Origin: SIG636 sp045592105
GTDB lineage: Bacteria > Bacillota > Clostridia > Oscillospirales > CAG-382
Assembly: GCA_045592105.1 (NCBI GenBank)
Contig: JAZNUB010000069.1
Coordinates: 121,450 to 185,449, forward strand
Direction: 5' to 3'
Length of the DNA: 64,000 bases
The translations under genes were made by a program, and so were the position numbers. Position 1 is the first letter of the stretch; each line of letters opens with the position of its first letter. Positions 52,411 to 60,691 of the stretch are shown here, piece by piece. The notes under the pieces are model-generated. The model searched no databases. It saw only the letters and a program-made list of their open reading frames with translations, and was not told where the DNA came from.

Positions 52411-53526
52411 TTAATGAACTATGATCTTTTCAGTGTCCTTATCAAAGATGTGAAGCAAATCAGCGTTGAGAGCGAACTTAAGCGTATCACCCTGACGAGC
52501 GTGTGTACGGGAAGAAACGCGGGAGATGAGGTTGCAATCTTCATCAACCTTGAGGTAGAGATAGAACTCAGCACCCATAAGCTCAGAAACTTCAACGTAA
52601 GCTTCTATGCAGGAATCCTTGTACTGTTCAAGGAATCTTTCTTCGTCGTGAACAAGCTCGGGACGAAGACCACCGATAACTTCTTTGCCGATGTATTCCT
52701 GAAGGGCAGGGCTCTTGCTCTTTTCTTCGGAAAGCTTAATGGAATACTTGGAGAAGTTGAAGTACAAATCTTCACCCTTCTTTTCTATAGAACCGGAGAT
52801 GAAGTTCATTTGAGGTGTGCCTATGAAGCCTGCAACGAAAACATTGGTAGGTTTATCATAGAGGTTTTGAGGAGTATCAACCTGCTGAATAAGACCGTCC
52901 TTCATAACAACTATACGTGTAGCCATGGTCATAGCCTCTACCTGGTCGTGGGTAACGTATACGAAGGTTGTTTGAAGCCTCTGATGAAGCTTTGTAAGCT
53001 CGGTTCTCATGGATGCACGAAGCTTAGCGTCCAAGTTAGAGAGAGGTTCGTCAAGAAGGAAAACCTTAGGCTCACGAACTATTGCACGACCGAGAGCAAC
53101 TCTCTGCTTCTGACCGCCGGACAAAGCCTTAGGACGTCTTTCAAGATATGCTTCTATATCGAGGATACGAGCAGCTTCTTCAACTCTGCGCTTGATCTCT
53201 TCTTTTCTAACCTTACGAAGCTTAAGACCGAATGCCATGTTTTCAAAAACGGTCATATGAGGATAAAGAGCGTAGTTCTGGAAAACCATCGCAATATCTC
53301 TGTCCTTAGGAGCAACATCGTTAACCAGCTTGTCACCGATGTAAAGCTCACCGTCAGAAATTTCTTCAAGACCAGCAATCATTCTCAAAGTGGTGGACTT
53401 ACCGCAACCGGAAGGACCAACAAGAATAATAAACTCTTTGTCTTTAATTTCAAGGTTGAAATCGGAAACAGCGGTAACACCGCCCTGATAACGCTTAGTA
53501 ATGTGCTTAAGGGATAAACTTGCCAT
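52411..53526 (-). CDS. msmX: Multi-sugar ABC transporter ATPase (MsmX/UgpC-like)
   Basis: A 371-residue MalK-type ATPase: Walker A GPSGCGKSTTLRMIAG, signature LSGGQKQRVALGRA, Walker B VFLLDEPLSNLDAK, H-loop YVTHDQVEAMTMA, and a C-terminal TOBE/MalK regulatory domain. No permease or binding protein is nearby, so it probably energises several carbohydrate transporters encoded elsewhere, as MsmX does in Bacillus. AGGAGG precedes the ATG. C-rich codons suggest high expression. Confidence 0.92.
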   Translation of the reverse strand: MASLSLKHITKRYQGGVTAVSDFNLEIKDKEFIILVGPSGCGKSTTLRMIAGLEEISDGELYIGDKLVNDVAPKDRDIAMVFQNYALYPHMTVFENMAFGLKLRKVRKEEIKRRVEEAARILDIEAYLERRPKALSGGQKQRVALGRAIVREPKVFLLDEPLSNLDAKLRASMRTELTKLHQRLQTTFVYVTHDQVEAMTMATRIVVMKDGLIQQVDTPQNLYDKPTNVFVAGFIGTPQMNFISGSIEKKGEDLYFNFSKYSIKLSEEKSKSPALQEYIGKEVIGGLRPELVHDEERFLEQYKDSCIEAYVEVSELMGAEFYLYLKVDEDCNLISRVSSRTHARQGDTLKFALNADLLHIFDKDTEKIIVH

Positions 53527-53675
53527 TTATAAACCTCCTGTTTATCGCATACATTATGTTGCAAATTCATTTCCTATATCATATCAAATTTGCACCGCAA
53601 TTGGAAGATGTTATTTAAACAAAGTTTTATATGCAGTTTTGTGCAACTTGCACACATTTTAAAACGCGACAAAAA

Positions 53676-54386
53676 TCAGTGCTTTAGGCTGACAATTTCG
53701 TCCTCGGTTAAACTGCGATATTCCGCATAATTCAAGGCATTATCAAGCGTTACATTGCCAATGGAGATACGCTTTAATTCGGCTATTTCGTTACCAACCG
53801 ACAAGAACATACGTTTGATTTGATGGAATTTGCCCTCGCAAATGGTAATATAGCCGTGTGTTTCGTCTGTTTGCTCCAGCTTTGCGGGGCGGCATACTGT
53901 ACCATCCTCAAGCACAACGCCCTTTTCAAATACCTCTATATACTCTGCGCTCATCGGTGCTTTCGTTTCAAATTGATACTTCTTATATACGTGCTTCGTT
54001 GGTGAAAGAAGGGAATGAGCAAGCACCCCATCGTTTGTAAGAATAATAAGCCCTGTAGTATATTTATCAAGCCTGCCAATGCTGAAAAGATCTAAACGCT
54101 GTAGCTGTTCGTTTAGAAGCAGGTTTACTATCGGGCTTGATGGGTCATCCGTTGAGCAAACATAGCCTTTGGGCTTATTCATCATTATATAGATGTATTT
54201 TTTATATTCTATTGGCTCTCCGTCCAAAGTCAGCACGTCAATTTCTGTGGCTTTTTGCGCTACGTCCTTAACTGGTACGCCGTTAAGACAAATCCTGCGC
54301 TTTGAAACGGCTTTCTTTGCATCCTTGCGTGACATTATGCCCGTGGATGCAATTATTTTGTCTATGCGCTCCTTATACTTTTCCAT
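53676..54386 (-). CDS. RsuA/RluB/E/F-type pseudouridine synthase
   Basis: A 236-residue rRNA pseudouridine synthase: N-terminal S4 domain (RIDKIIASTGIMSRKDAKK), MMNKPKGYVCSTDD, and the catalytic Asp in SIGRLDKYTTGLIILTNDG, with KFHQIKRMFLSVG. It probably targets 16S rRNA (RsuA-like), but which site cannot be told. Confidence 0.9.
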   Translation of the reverse strand: MEKYKERIDKIIASTGIMSRKDAKKAVSKRRICLNGVPVKDVAQKATEIDVLTLDGEPIEYKKYIYIMMNKPKGYVCSTDDPSSPIVNLLLNEQLQRLDLFSIGRLDKYTTGLIILTNDGVLAHSLLSPTKHVYKKYQFETKAPMSAEYIEVFEKGVVLEDGTVCRPAKLEQTDETHGYITICEGKFHQIKRMFLSVGNEIAELKRISIGNVTLDNALNYAEYRSLTEDEIVSLKH

Positions 54387-54398
54387 ATATCCTCGTTA

Positions 54399-54884
54399 TT
54401 AATTTGCGGAAGTGTTTTCAAATCCGTGAATAAATCCGTTATTATCAACGCTGCAAACATCGCCGCCAACTATTTTGTTGTTGTATATTAATATGTTAGC
54501 TAAAACGTTATTTTCTTCCGCTGTTTCGTAGTTTGTTATCTTATATGTGTATCTTGTAACGGTTTTTCCGCTGTAACGCTTTAGGTTTAGCCCCTGTGAA
54601 CGCTGTATATCGTTGTACTTTTCATAAACGCTGTCAAAGCTTTCGGGTATAGTTACCTTTTCAACTTCTATAGGCGTTTCATCAACCTCGTAGCCAAACT
54701 CTTTAAGAAAAGAAACTCTATCCTCGTTATCTGTTATATTATTGTAGTTGTAATTAACAACCGCAACGTTTCCTAAGTTTTCGGGCTTAGGAATAACAGC
54801 CGCAAGGGTTAATAATATTGCCATAGAGCATATCAGTAAAGCGAAAAATTTAAGCCGCGAGGCTTTTACGGTATAAACGAACAT
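54399..54884 (-). CDS. DUF4830-type membrane-anchored protein
   Basis: A 161-residue protein with one N-terminal membrane anchor (FFALLICSMAILLTLAAVI) and an extracellular domain resembling DUF4830: FLKEFGYEVDETPIEVEKVT, YEKYNDIQRSQGLNLKRY, TRYTYKITNYE and NNKIVGGDVCSV. Function is unknown. AAAGGAG lies just upstream. Confidence 0.75.
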   Translation of the reverse strand: MFVYTVKASRLKFFALLICSMAILLTLAAVIPKPENLGNVAVVNYNYNNITDNEDRVSFLKEFGYEVDETPIEVEKVTIPESFDSVYEKYNDIQRSQGLNLKRYSGKTVTRYTYKITNYETAEENNVLANILIYNNKIVGGDVCSVDNNGFIHGFENTSAN

Positions 54885-54938
54885 AAAACCACTCCTTTAA
54901 GTATTTACTTAAATATATGCGTGGTCTTGTTAATTATG

Positions 54939-56828
54939 CTATTCGTCCATATACGAAATAAGCTCGTCAAGATAGCTTAGCAATTTGTCGTCCAATGCTT
55001 GGCGTTCTTCCTCCAGCTCTTGCAGTAAAACGTAGTTGCTGGAGTTTTCGTTTGCTTGCTTTTCTATCTCAGCTAAACGCTTTTCTATATTTTCCACTTC
55101 GGCGTTTAAAAATTCTTTGCGCTTTTCTTCACGCCTTCTATCGCTTTTTTCTTTCTTTCTGGCGTTGTAGTCCTTCGCGGCATCCGTTATTTCTTTAGTT
55201 GGCTTAACAGCTTGCTCCGTATACTTGCGCTGCTCAAGATATTCTGCATACGAGCAGTTGTAAACGTGATATCCGTTATCTAACCCCTTGTCTATTTCAA
55301 GCAGGCGGGTGGAAAGGGAAGATATAAAATATCTATCGTGGGAAACGCAAATTAAAGTGCCGCCGTAATTCTTTAGCGCTTCCTCCAACACTTCTTTAGA
55401 TTGTATGTCCAAATAATTGGTGGGCTCATCTAAAATCAAAAGGCTTGAACCGGACAGAACAAGCTTTGCAATAGCAAGGCGCGCCTTTTCTCCACCCGAA
55501 AGATCGTATACGTTTTTAAAAACGTCCTCACCTCTAAAGCCGTAACGAGCAAGCGCGTTTCGAAGCTCGGTCTGTGTCATATTAGGGTAAGCGTTCCAAA
55601 GCTCCGTGATAACATCAAGGCTTTCATTAAGCAGCATTTGCTCTTGGTCATAATAACCCGGTTGTTGGTTATACCCAAGCTCCGAAACGCCGCTATCGGG
55701 TGGTAAAACGCCGTTAATTAGCTTTAATAAGGTAGATTTGCCTGTGCCGTTTCCGCCGATAATGAAAAGCCTATCGCCTTTTTTTAGCTCAAACGAAAGG
55801 TTTTCAAAAAGCTTTTTTCCGCCGAAGCTTTTGGATAAGCCGCGAACGGACAAAACGTCGTAGCTGCTTTTCCTGCTTGTGTTTATTTGTATATTGATAG
55901 CAGAGGGTGCATTTTCGGGCTTATCGAGCTTGTCCATGCGCGCAATAGCCTTCATTCTGCTTTCTGCGGCGATAATATTACGCTCTCTGTTCCATTTGCG
56001 CTGGTTTTGAATGAACGCCTCAAGCCTTGCTATTTCCTTTTGTTGAAGCTCGTAATGCTTTGCCGCATCCTCAAGCAGCTTCTTTTTCTTTTCCTTAAAC
56101 TCGGTATACGCACCTTTGTATATCATTGAATGCTTATTTTCTATCTCAAGCGTTTCGGTAGTTGTTCTGTCAAGAAAATATCTGTCGTGAGATACGATTA
56201 TAAAAGTTGCACTTGAAGCGCGAATTTGCTCCTCAAGCCAAAGTGTGGATTTGATATCTAAGTGGTTTGTAGGTTCGTCCAAAAGTATAATATCGGGCTC
56301 GGACAGTAAAAGTGCCGCCAAAGAAAGCCTTGTTTTTTGCCCACCGCTAAGCTTTTCTGCGGGCAGTGATAAATCGTTATCTGTAAATCCGAAACGTTTT
56401 ATCATGGATATAGCTTTGGCTTTATATTCGTAACCACCAAGAATTTCAAAACGCTCGCGCAGGGAAGTGTAGCGGTTAATGTCGTCTTGGCTTCCGTTGT
56501 GTAGCTGTGCCTCAAGCACGTCAATCTCCTTTTCCATATCAGAAAGCGATGAAAACCTTTCAAGTGCAACATCGGAAACCGTTCTTCCTTCAAAAGAGCT
56601 ATCCGTGTACTGCTCCAAGGTGCCAAGCCTTAAACCGCTTGCAACGTTAACCGTGCCGCTATCCTGCTTAATAGAGCCTGTTATTATCTTTAACAGCGTG
56701 GATTTACCTGCGCCGTTTACACCTATAACGCCAAGCTTTGTGCCTGCGTTTATAGAAAAGCTTATATCTTCAAGTATTACGTCGGTGCCATAAGAAAGGC
56801 TAATACCGTTACAGCTTAAAACACTCAT
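54939..56828 (-). CDS. ABC-F family ATPase
   Basis: A 629-residue twin-NBD protein without membrane segments. Walker A sites GVNGAGKSTLLKII and GGNGTGKSTLLKLI; signatures LSGGQKTRLSLA and LSGGEKARLAIA; Walker B ILLDEPTNHLD and LILDEPTNYLD; the long arm-containing linker (about 240-320) and a C-terminal coiled coil (EKSDRRREEKRKEFLNAEVE). ABC-F proteins act on the ribosome in translation or antibiotic protection; which is not clear. The start at 56828 follows GGAGG. Confidence 0.92.
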   Translation of the reverse strand: MSVLSCNGISLSYGTDVILEDISFSINAGTKLGVIGVNGAGKSTLLKIITGSIKQDSGTVNVASGLRLGTLEQYTDSSFEGRTVSDVALERFSSLSDMEKEIDVLEAQLHNGSQDDINRYTSLRERFEILGGYEYKAKAISMIKRFGFTDNDLSLPAEKLSGGQKTRLSLAALLLSEPDIILLDEPTNHLDIKSTLWLEEQIRASSATFIIVSHDRYFLDRTTTETLEIENKHSMIYKGAYTEFKEKKKKLLEDAAKHYELQQKEIARLEAFIQNQRKWNRERNIIAAESRMKAIARMDKLDKPENAPSAINIQINTSRKSSYDVLSVRGLSKSFGGKKLFENLSFELKKGDRLFIIGGNGTGKSTLLKLINGVLPPDSGVSELGYNQQPGYYDQEQMLLNESLDVITELWNAYPNMTQTELRNALARYGFRGEDVFKNVYDLSGGEKARLAIAKLVLSGSSLLILDEPTNYLDIQSKEVLEEALKNYGGTLICVSHDRYFISSLSTRLLEIDKGLDNGYHVYNCSYAEYLEQRKYTEQAVKPTKEITDAAKDYNARKKEKSDRRREEKRKEFLNAEVENIEKRLAEIEKQANENSSNYVLLQELEEERQALDDKLLSYLDELISYMDE

Positions 56829-56859
56829 CTCAAACCTCCACATTAGGTGTGCAAAAAAG

Positions 56860-56888
56860 ATTATATCACAAATTGTGCATAATAACAA
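56860..56888 (-). promoter_or_regulatory. Sigma-A promoter for the ABC-F gene
   Basis: On the minus strand TTGTTA (56883-56888), 17 bases, TATAAT (56860-56865) with a TGA extension. Confidence 0.75.
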
Positions 56889-57003
56889 CGTGTTTTTAAA
56901 AATGAAACACAAAAACAACACAAAAACAACCCACATTTTACCCACATACATTATGTTGAGGGTTGCGGCACGGCAATGTCTAAATAGTGTGCCGAAAATT
57001 CTT

Positions 57004-57027
57004 GTTTACATAACGCCGTTTACATAA
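57004..57027. repeat. Direct repeat GTTTACATAA x2
   Basis: GTTTACATAA at 57004-57013 and 57018-57027, separated by CGCC. The 14-base period and position upstream of the proC promoter fit an activator or repressor site. Confidence 0.55.
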
Positions 57028-57071
57028 TACTTTGTAAAAATAACCAATTTTCAAAAATAGCGAAAAACATC

Positions 57072-57100
57072 TTGCAAAATTCGTTGTTTTATATTATTAT
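57072..57100 (+). promoter_or_regulatory. Promoter for proC
   Basis: TTGCAA (57072-57077), 17 bases, TATTAT (57095-57100). Transcription would begin at the edge of the hairpin at 57108. Confidence 0.6.
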
Positions 57101-57107
57101 ATATTCA

Positions 57108-57132
57108 CATCGCTTTTGGCGATGGAATTTTT
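57108..57132 (+). terminator. Hairpin with U-tract in the proC leader
   Basis: CATCGC (57108-57113) pairs with GCGATG (57119-57124), followed by GAATTTTTT. It would form at the very 5' end of the proC transcript, so it is either an attenuator-like element or a 5' stabiliser. Confidence 0.45.
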
Positions 57133-57156
57133 TCGATTGGGGTATTTTTCATAATT

Positions 57157-57993
57157 ATGGCCGTTCAGAATATGAAATTTGCGTTTTTGGGCGCAGGTAA
57201 TATAGCCAATGCCATAATCAGCGGCTTGGTAACAAAAAAGCTTTTGCCAGCTGATTGTATTTTTGTTTATGACCTTGATAAGGAAAAATATAAAAGCAAC
57301 ATAATTCGTCAAACCGTTTGCTGTGATAGTGCCGAGCAAGCAGTTGATGGCGCGGATATTGTTTTGTTTGCGTTAAAGCCTTCCGTTATAGGTTCCGTTG
57401 CAAAAGAATTGTCTTCTTGTAAAGGCTTTGAAAGCAAAACTTATATTTCCGTTGCCGCAGGCATCTCTTCGGACTATATTTGTAAAGCGTTTGGCAAGCA
57501 GGTGCCTGTTATACGCACAATGCCAAACACCCCGCTTTTGCTTGGGGAAGGCGCTGTTGCCATTTCTCACAACTCGCTTGTTGATGAGAAGGTTTTTAGA
57601 TACGTTTGCCGCTTGTTTTCAAATATGGCGGAGATTGCTGTTATTGACGAGCAGTTAATGAACAAGATTATTTCCGTAAACGGTTCTTCTCCTGCTTATG
57701 TGTATTTGTTCTATAAGGCTATGCTTGATGCCGCAGTTGAACAGGGTGTGCCTGTGGATAAAGCCGCACCTTTGATTTTGCAATCCATAAAAGGCGCGGT
57801 TACAATGATAGAGCGTTCCGGCAAGGATGTTAACACCTTAATAAAGGATGTTTCTTCTCCAAACGGTACAACGCTTGCGGCGCTTTCTGTTTTTGAAAGC
57901 AATAACTTTTGCGGCATAGTTTCAGATGCTATGAACGCTTGCACAAACAGGGCGGAGGAAATGGCTAAGGAAGCGGACGAAAAGCTTTTGTAA
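57157..57993 (+). CDS. proC: Pyrroline-5-carboxylate reductase
   Basis: Last step of proline synthesis. The 278-residue protein has the Rossmann motif FLGAGNIANAIISGL, LFALKPSV, RTMPNTPLLLGEGAVA and the C-terminal VNGSSPAYVYLFYKAMLDAA and DVSSPNGTTLAAL. A second ATG at 57172 (MKFAFLGAG) could be the start; the ribosome site does not decide. Confidence 0.94.
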   Translation: MAVQNMKFAFLGAGNIANAIISGLVTKKLLPADCIFVYDLDKEKYKSNIIRQTVCCDSAEQAVDGADIVLFALKPSVIGSVAKELSSCKGFESKTYISVAAGISSDYICKAFGKQVPVIRTMPNTPLLLGEGAVAISHNSLVDEKVFRYVCRLFSNMAEIAVIDEQLMNKIISVNGSSPAYVYLFYKAMLDAAVEQGVPVDKAAPLILQSIKGAVTMIERSGKDVNTLIKDVSSPNGTTLAALSVFESNNFCGIVSDAMNACTNRAEEMAKEADEKLL

Positions 57994-58052
57994 TACCATT
58001 AAAGATGCTTACATATTGTATTATTGTAAAATTACTTAAAGGATGTTTTGCA

Positions 58053-58646
58053 ATGATACAACCTAATAATTACGAAAAAGCCTTAGTTCCTTACATACCG
58101 ATAGAAAAAAAGAAAAGCTTTGCAGAGCTTTTTGATTTAGCTTTTACCGTTCGCAAGAGCTTTTATCTTTGGTTTTTGGGCTTGTTTTTTCTATCCTCGG
58201 CTTTTGCTCGCTGTGTTTCGCTGTATAACCCCGAAATAGCTATGTTGCTCCATTCCGAGGTGGATGCTTTTACGGCTGATAGCGGCTTCAGTTTCTTTAT
58301 GCGCTGTTTTTTGCCGCAGGCTTTAGTGGTTATTATTTCCTATTTTTCTGGGTATACTCCTTTTGCCTTTGTTATTACAGCTTTTTCAGCTGTTAGTGGT
58401 TTCTATCGCATATCGTTTTTATATTTTTCGCTGATTTCCGATTTAAGCTTTAAATTATATAGCGGCATTGCTGTTTTGCTTTCATTTACTTTGTTAGCAG
58501 TTAGCGGTGTTGTGTTTTATAGTGAAGTTTTATTGGTTCGCGACAAAAAGGATTTTTTGCATCGTGCTGTTTACAGCGTGCTATGTGTTTTGTATTTAGG
58601 CGTTATCTTTTTTGCTTTGCGCCATATTATTGTAATTTCTAATTGA
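58053..58646 (+). CDS. Multi-pass membrane protein, possibly SpoIIM-related
   Basis: A 197-residue protein with about five hydrophobic segments. The central stretch (YFSGYTPFAFVITAFSAVSG) and its position before a xerD-like gene recall stage II sporulation protein M (spoIIM lies near xerD in Bacillus). This is a guess from layout, not a firm motif. The start at 58053 follows AAAGGATG; an earlier ATG at 58005 adds a doubtful extension. Confidence 0.5.
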   Translation: MIQPNNYEKALVPYIPIEKKKSFAELFDLAFTVRKSFYLWFLGLFFLSSAFARCVSLYNPEIAMLLHSEVDAFTADSGFSFFMRCFLPQALVVIISYFSGYTPFAFVITAFSAVSGFYRISFLYFSLISDLSFKLYSGIAVLLSFTLLAVSGVVFYSEVLLVRDKKDFLHRAVYSVLCVLYLGVIFFALRHIIVISN

Positions 58647-58667
58647 TATTGAAACGGAGCTTTCGTT

Positions 58668-59579
58668 ATGGCTGCTACTGCTACTGCAAATGTGTTGCAG
58701 ATTCAACTTGATGAATTTATTAGTTATTTGAAGGAAACAAAAAAAGCCTCCGCCAACACCTTGCAGGCTTATATAAGAGATTTAAATAAGTTTGCTCAGT
58801 ACATTAGCTGTTTGGGTATTGCTTCGTTTGCAGAAATTTCCAAAAATGACGTAAACGATTTTAAAGCACAGCTTAAGGAAAGCGGTTTATCCTCTGCTAC
58901 TGTGTCAAGAACGCTTTCTGCGGTACGCAGTATGATGCAGTACTTTGTTTCGCTTAATGTTATCGACCATAACCCTGCAAGAGAAATACATAACGATAAA
59001 GCAAGGAAGAACGCGCCTGTTGTTCTTAGCAGTAGGGAAATAGAAAAGCTTTTGGCACAGCCCTCCGGCAAGGATTATAAAAGCATACGCGACAAAGCAA
59101 TGCTTGAGCTTTTGTATGCAACCGGCATAAAGGCAACAGAGCTTATCGAAATGAATATATCGGACGTTAATTTACAGCTGTCAATAATAAAATGCATCAA
59201 GGGTGAAAAGGAAAGGGTTATCCCTTTGTATCCGATAGCAGCAAAATCGCTTGCGGAATACATTAATAATGCACGCAAGATGCTTATTCTTGACAAGAAC
59301 GAAAAAGCTTTGTTTGTTAACGTTTCGGGCGAGAGGATGACAAGGCAAGGGCTTTGGAAGATACTTAAGGTGTACGCCTACGAAGCTGAGATATATACCG
59401 ATATAACACCTCACACGCTTCGCCATTCCTTTGCCGCACATTTATTGGAAAACGGGGCAGACATTCACGACATTCAAGAAATACTTGGGCACTCTGATAT
59501 TTCTTCAACGCAGAGATATGCGCAGTTCTTAAAGGACTACCATAAGAAGAGTTATATGAAATTCCATCCACGCGCTTAG
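58668..59579 (+). CDS. XerD-like tyrosine recombinase
   Basis: A 303-residue recombinase with an N-terminal SAM-like core-binding domain and a C-terminal catalytic domain. Catalytic Lys in GEKERVIPL, HxxR in TPHTLRHSFAAHLLENG, His in EILGHSDISSTQRY and the Tyr nucleophile in the same segment are present. The usual Arg of the first motif (GLRVSEL) is Lys155 (GIKATEL). Length is that of XerC/XerD, and position in a housekeeping string suggests chromosome-dimer resolution rather than a mobile element. Confidence 0.85.
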   Translation: MAATATANVLQIQLDEFISYLKETKKASANTLQAYIRDLNKFAQYISCLGIASFAEISKNDVNDFKAQLKESGLSSATVSRTLSAVRSMMQYFVSLNVIDHNPAREIHNDKARKNAPVVLSSREIEKLLAQPSGKDYKSIRDKAMLELLYATGIKATELIEMNISDVNLQLSIIKCIKGEKERVIPLYPIAAKSLAEYINNARKMLILDKNEKALFVNVSGERMTRQGLWKILKVYAYEAEIYTDITPHTLRHSFAAHLLENGADIHDIQEILGHSDISSTQRYAQFLKDYHKKSYMKFHPRA

Positions 59580-59610
59580 TGTTGTTTAAAATGATGCGAG
59601 GTATATAAAA

Positions 59611-60603
59611 GTGAGTTTGTTTGATAGACTAACAGGTAATAAAACAAGAAAAGAGGATCTATCTGAAGAAAAAGCAAGGCTTGTTGACGAAAAGTTTGGT
59701 TTGATATCGTTTTTTAAGCTTAGTTTTCATAAAGCGGGTAATCTGTGCAAGCTTAATCTTTTGATTTTGCTAATGATGTCACCAATCATATTTACGTTGT
59801 TTGGGTTTTCGGGTAGCTTTTTCGCGTGGCAGATATCTGAAACTGCTTTATCTCCCAGCTCCTCGGTTTTTGCACACTACCAAGGGATGGCTGCTTACGA
59901 AAGCAGTAGCGCGCTTGAGGCTTTGCAAACGCCGTTTGCTTATCTTACCACCGTTAATATTGATAATACGGCTACAACCATTTTAAAATGGATTGGCTTT
60001 GTTGTGGTTTTCCTTTTTGGGCCTTTAAACGTTGGTTGCACCTATGTGCTTCGCAATACCGTAAAAGAACAACACGTTTTTATGTGGAGCGATTTCTTTT
60101 ACGCAATAAGAAAAAACCTAAAACAAGCCATAATTTTTGGGCTTTTGGACTGCATGTGCTTTGCGGCTATCTTATACGCTTTGCCTTTTTATTACACATA
60201 CGCAACCACGTTTGCTATGCAAATGCTTCTTGTTGCTATGATAATGATAACGCTTTTATACCTTGTTATGCGTGTTTATATCTATTTAATGATAGTAACC
60301 TTTGATTTAAATTTCCGCAAGCTTTATAAATACGCTTTCATATTGGCAACAGCGGGCATTAAAAGAACTGTTATGATGCTTGCAGGGCTGTTTACGTTAT
60401 TTATTTTAAGCGCGTATCTTGTAATACTTTTAAAAAGCTTAGGATTGCTTTTGTTGTTTATTTTCACCCTTGCTTTTGCCTATCTTATATGTGTATATTG
60501 CGCGTATCCCGTTATGAAAAAACATATGATAGACCCGTTTTATGATGAGGATGGCAACTCTAAGGATGTGGCACAAGAGGAATTGGATGAGGCCAACGCG
60601 TAG
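59611..60603 (+). CDS. DUF624 (YesL)-like membrane protein
   Basis: A 330-residue protein with a charged N-terminus and about six hydrophobic segments. The region GPLNVGCTYVLRNTVKEQHV and WSDFFYAIRKNLKQAIIFGL is typical of DUF624/YesL proteins, which are uncharacterised and often near carbohydrate transport genes; none is seen here. It starts with GTG, preceded by GAGG. Confidence 0.7.
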   Translation: MSLFDRLTGNKTRKEDLSEEKARLVDEKFGLISFFKLSFHKAGNLCKLNLLILLMMSPIIFTLFGFSGSFFAWQISETALSPSSSVFAHYQGMAAYESSSALEALQTPFAYLTTVNIDNTATTILKWIGFVVVFLFGPLNVGCTYVLRNTVKEQHVFMWSDFFYAIRKNLKQAIIFGLLDCMCFAAILYALPFYYTYATTFAMQMLLVAMIMITLLYLVMRVYIYLMIVTFDLNFRKLYKYAFILATAGIKRTVMMLAGLFTLFILSAYLVILLKSLGLLLLFIFTLAFAYLICVYCAYPVMKKHMIDPFYDEDGNSKDVAQEELDEANA

Positions 60604-60644
60604 GCTTATAAGTATCACTTTTTAAAATAATATCATATACTTTT

Positions 60645-60675
60645 ATTGCACCGCTTAATGCGGTGCAATGCTTTT
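60645..60675 (+). terminator. Hairpin between the DUF624-like and collagen-like genes
   Basis: ATTGCACCGC (60645-60654) pairs perfectly with GCGGTGCAAT (60660-60669), loop of five, then GCTTTTTAG. It ends just 22 bases before the collagen-like gene. Confidence 0.85.
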
Positions 60676-60691
60676 TAGATAGGGTGGTATT

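Larger units (their letters stand above)
56829..57156. other. 328-base divergent intergenic region (ABC-F gene / proC)
   Basis: Contains the ABC-F promoter (56860-56888), an inverted repeat CGGCAC/GTGCCG (56966-56971, 56989-56994), a tandem direct repeat GTTTACATAA (57004-57027), the proC promoter (57072-57100) and a leader hairpin with U-tract (57108-57132). No coding frame is convincing. Confidence 0.65.

Noticed and set aside
53548..53561. Identical 14-mer CATACATTATGTTG upstream of msmX (53548-53561) and of the ABC-F gene (56945-56958)
   Set aside because: In a 64-kb AT-leaning sequence an exact 14-base match is expected by chance several times, and the surrounding bases differ.
56829..56951. 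41-residue extension of the ABC-F protein
   Set aside because: It runs through the promoter of the gene, and GGAGG directly precedes ATG 56828.
58668..59579. Integrase of a mobile element
   Set aside because: Size, flanking housekeeping genes and lack of att-like repeats or phage genes favour a chromosomal XerD-type enzyme.
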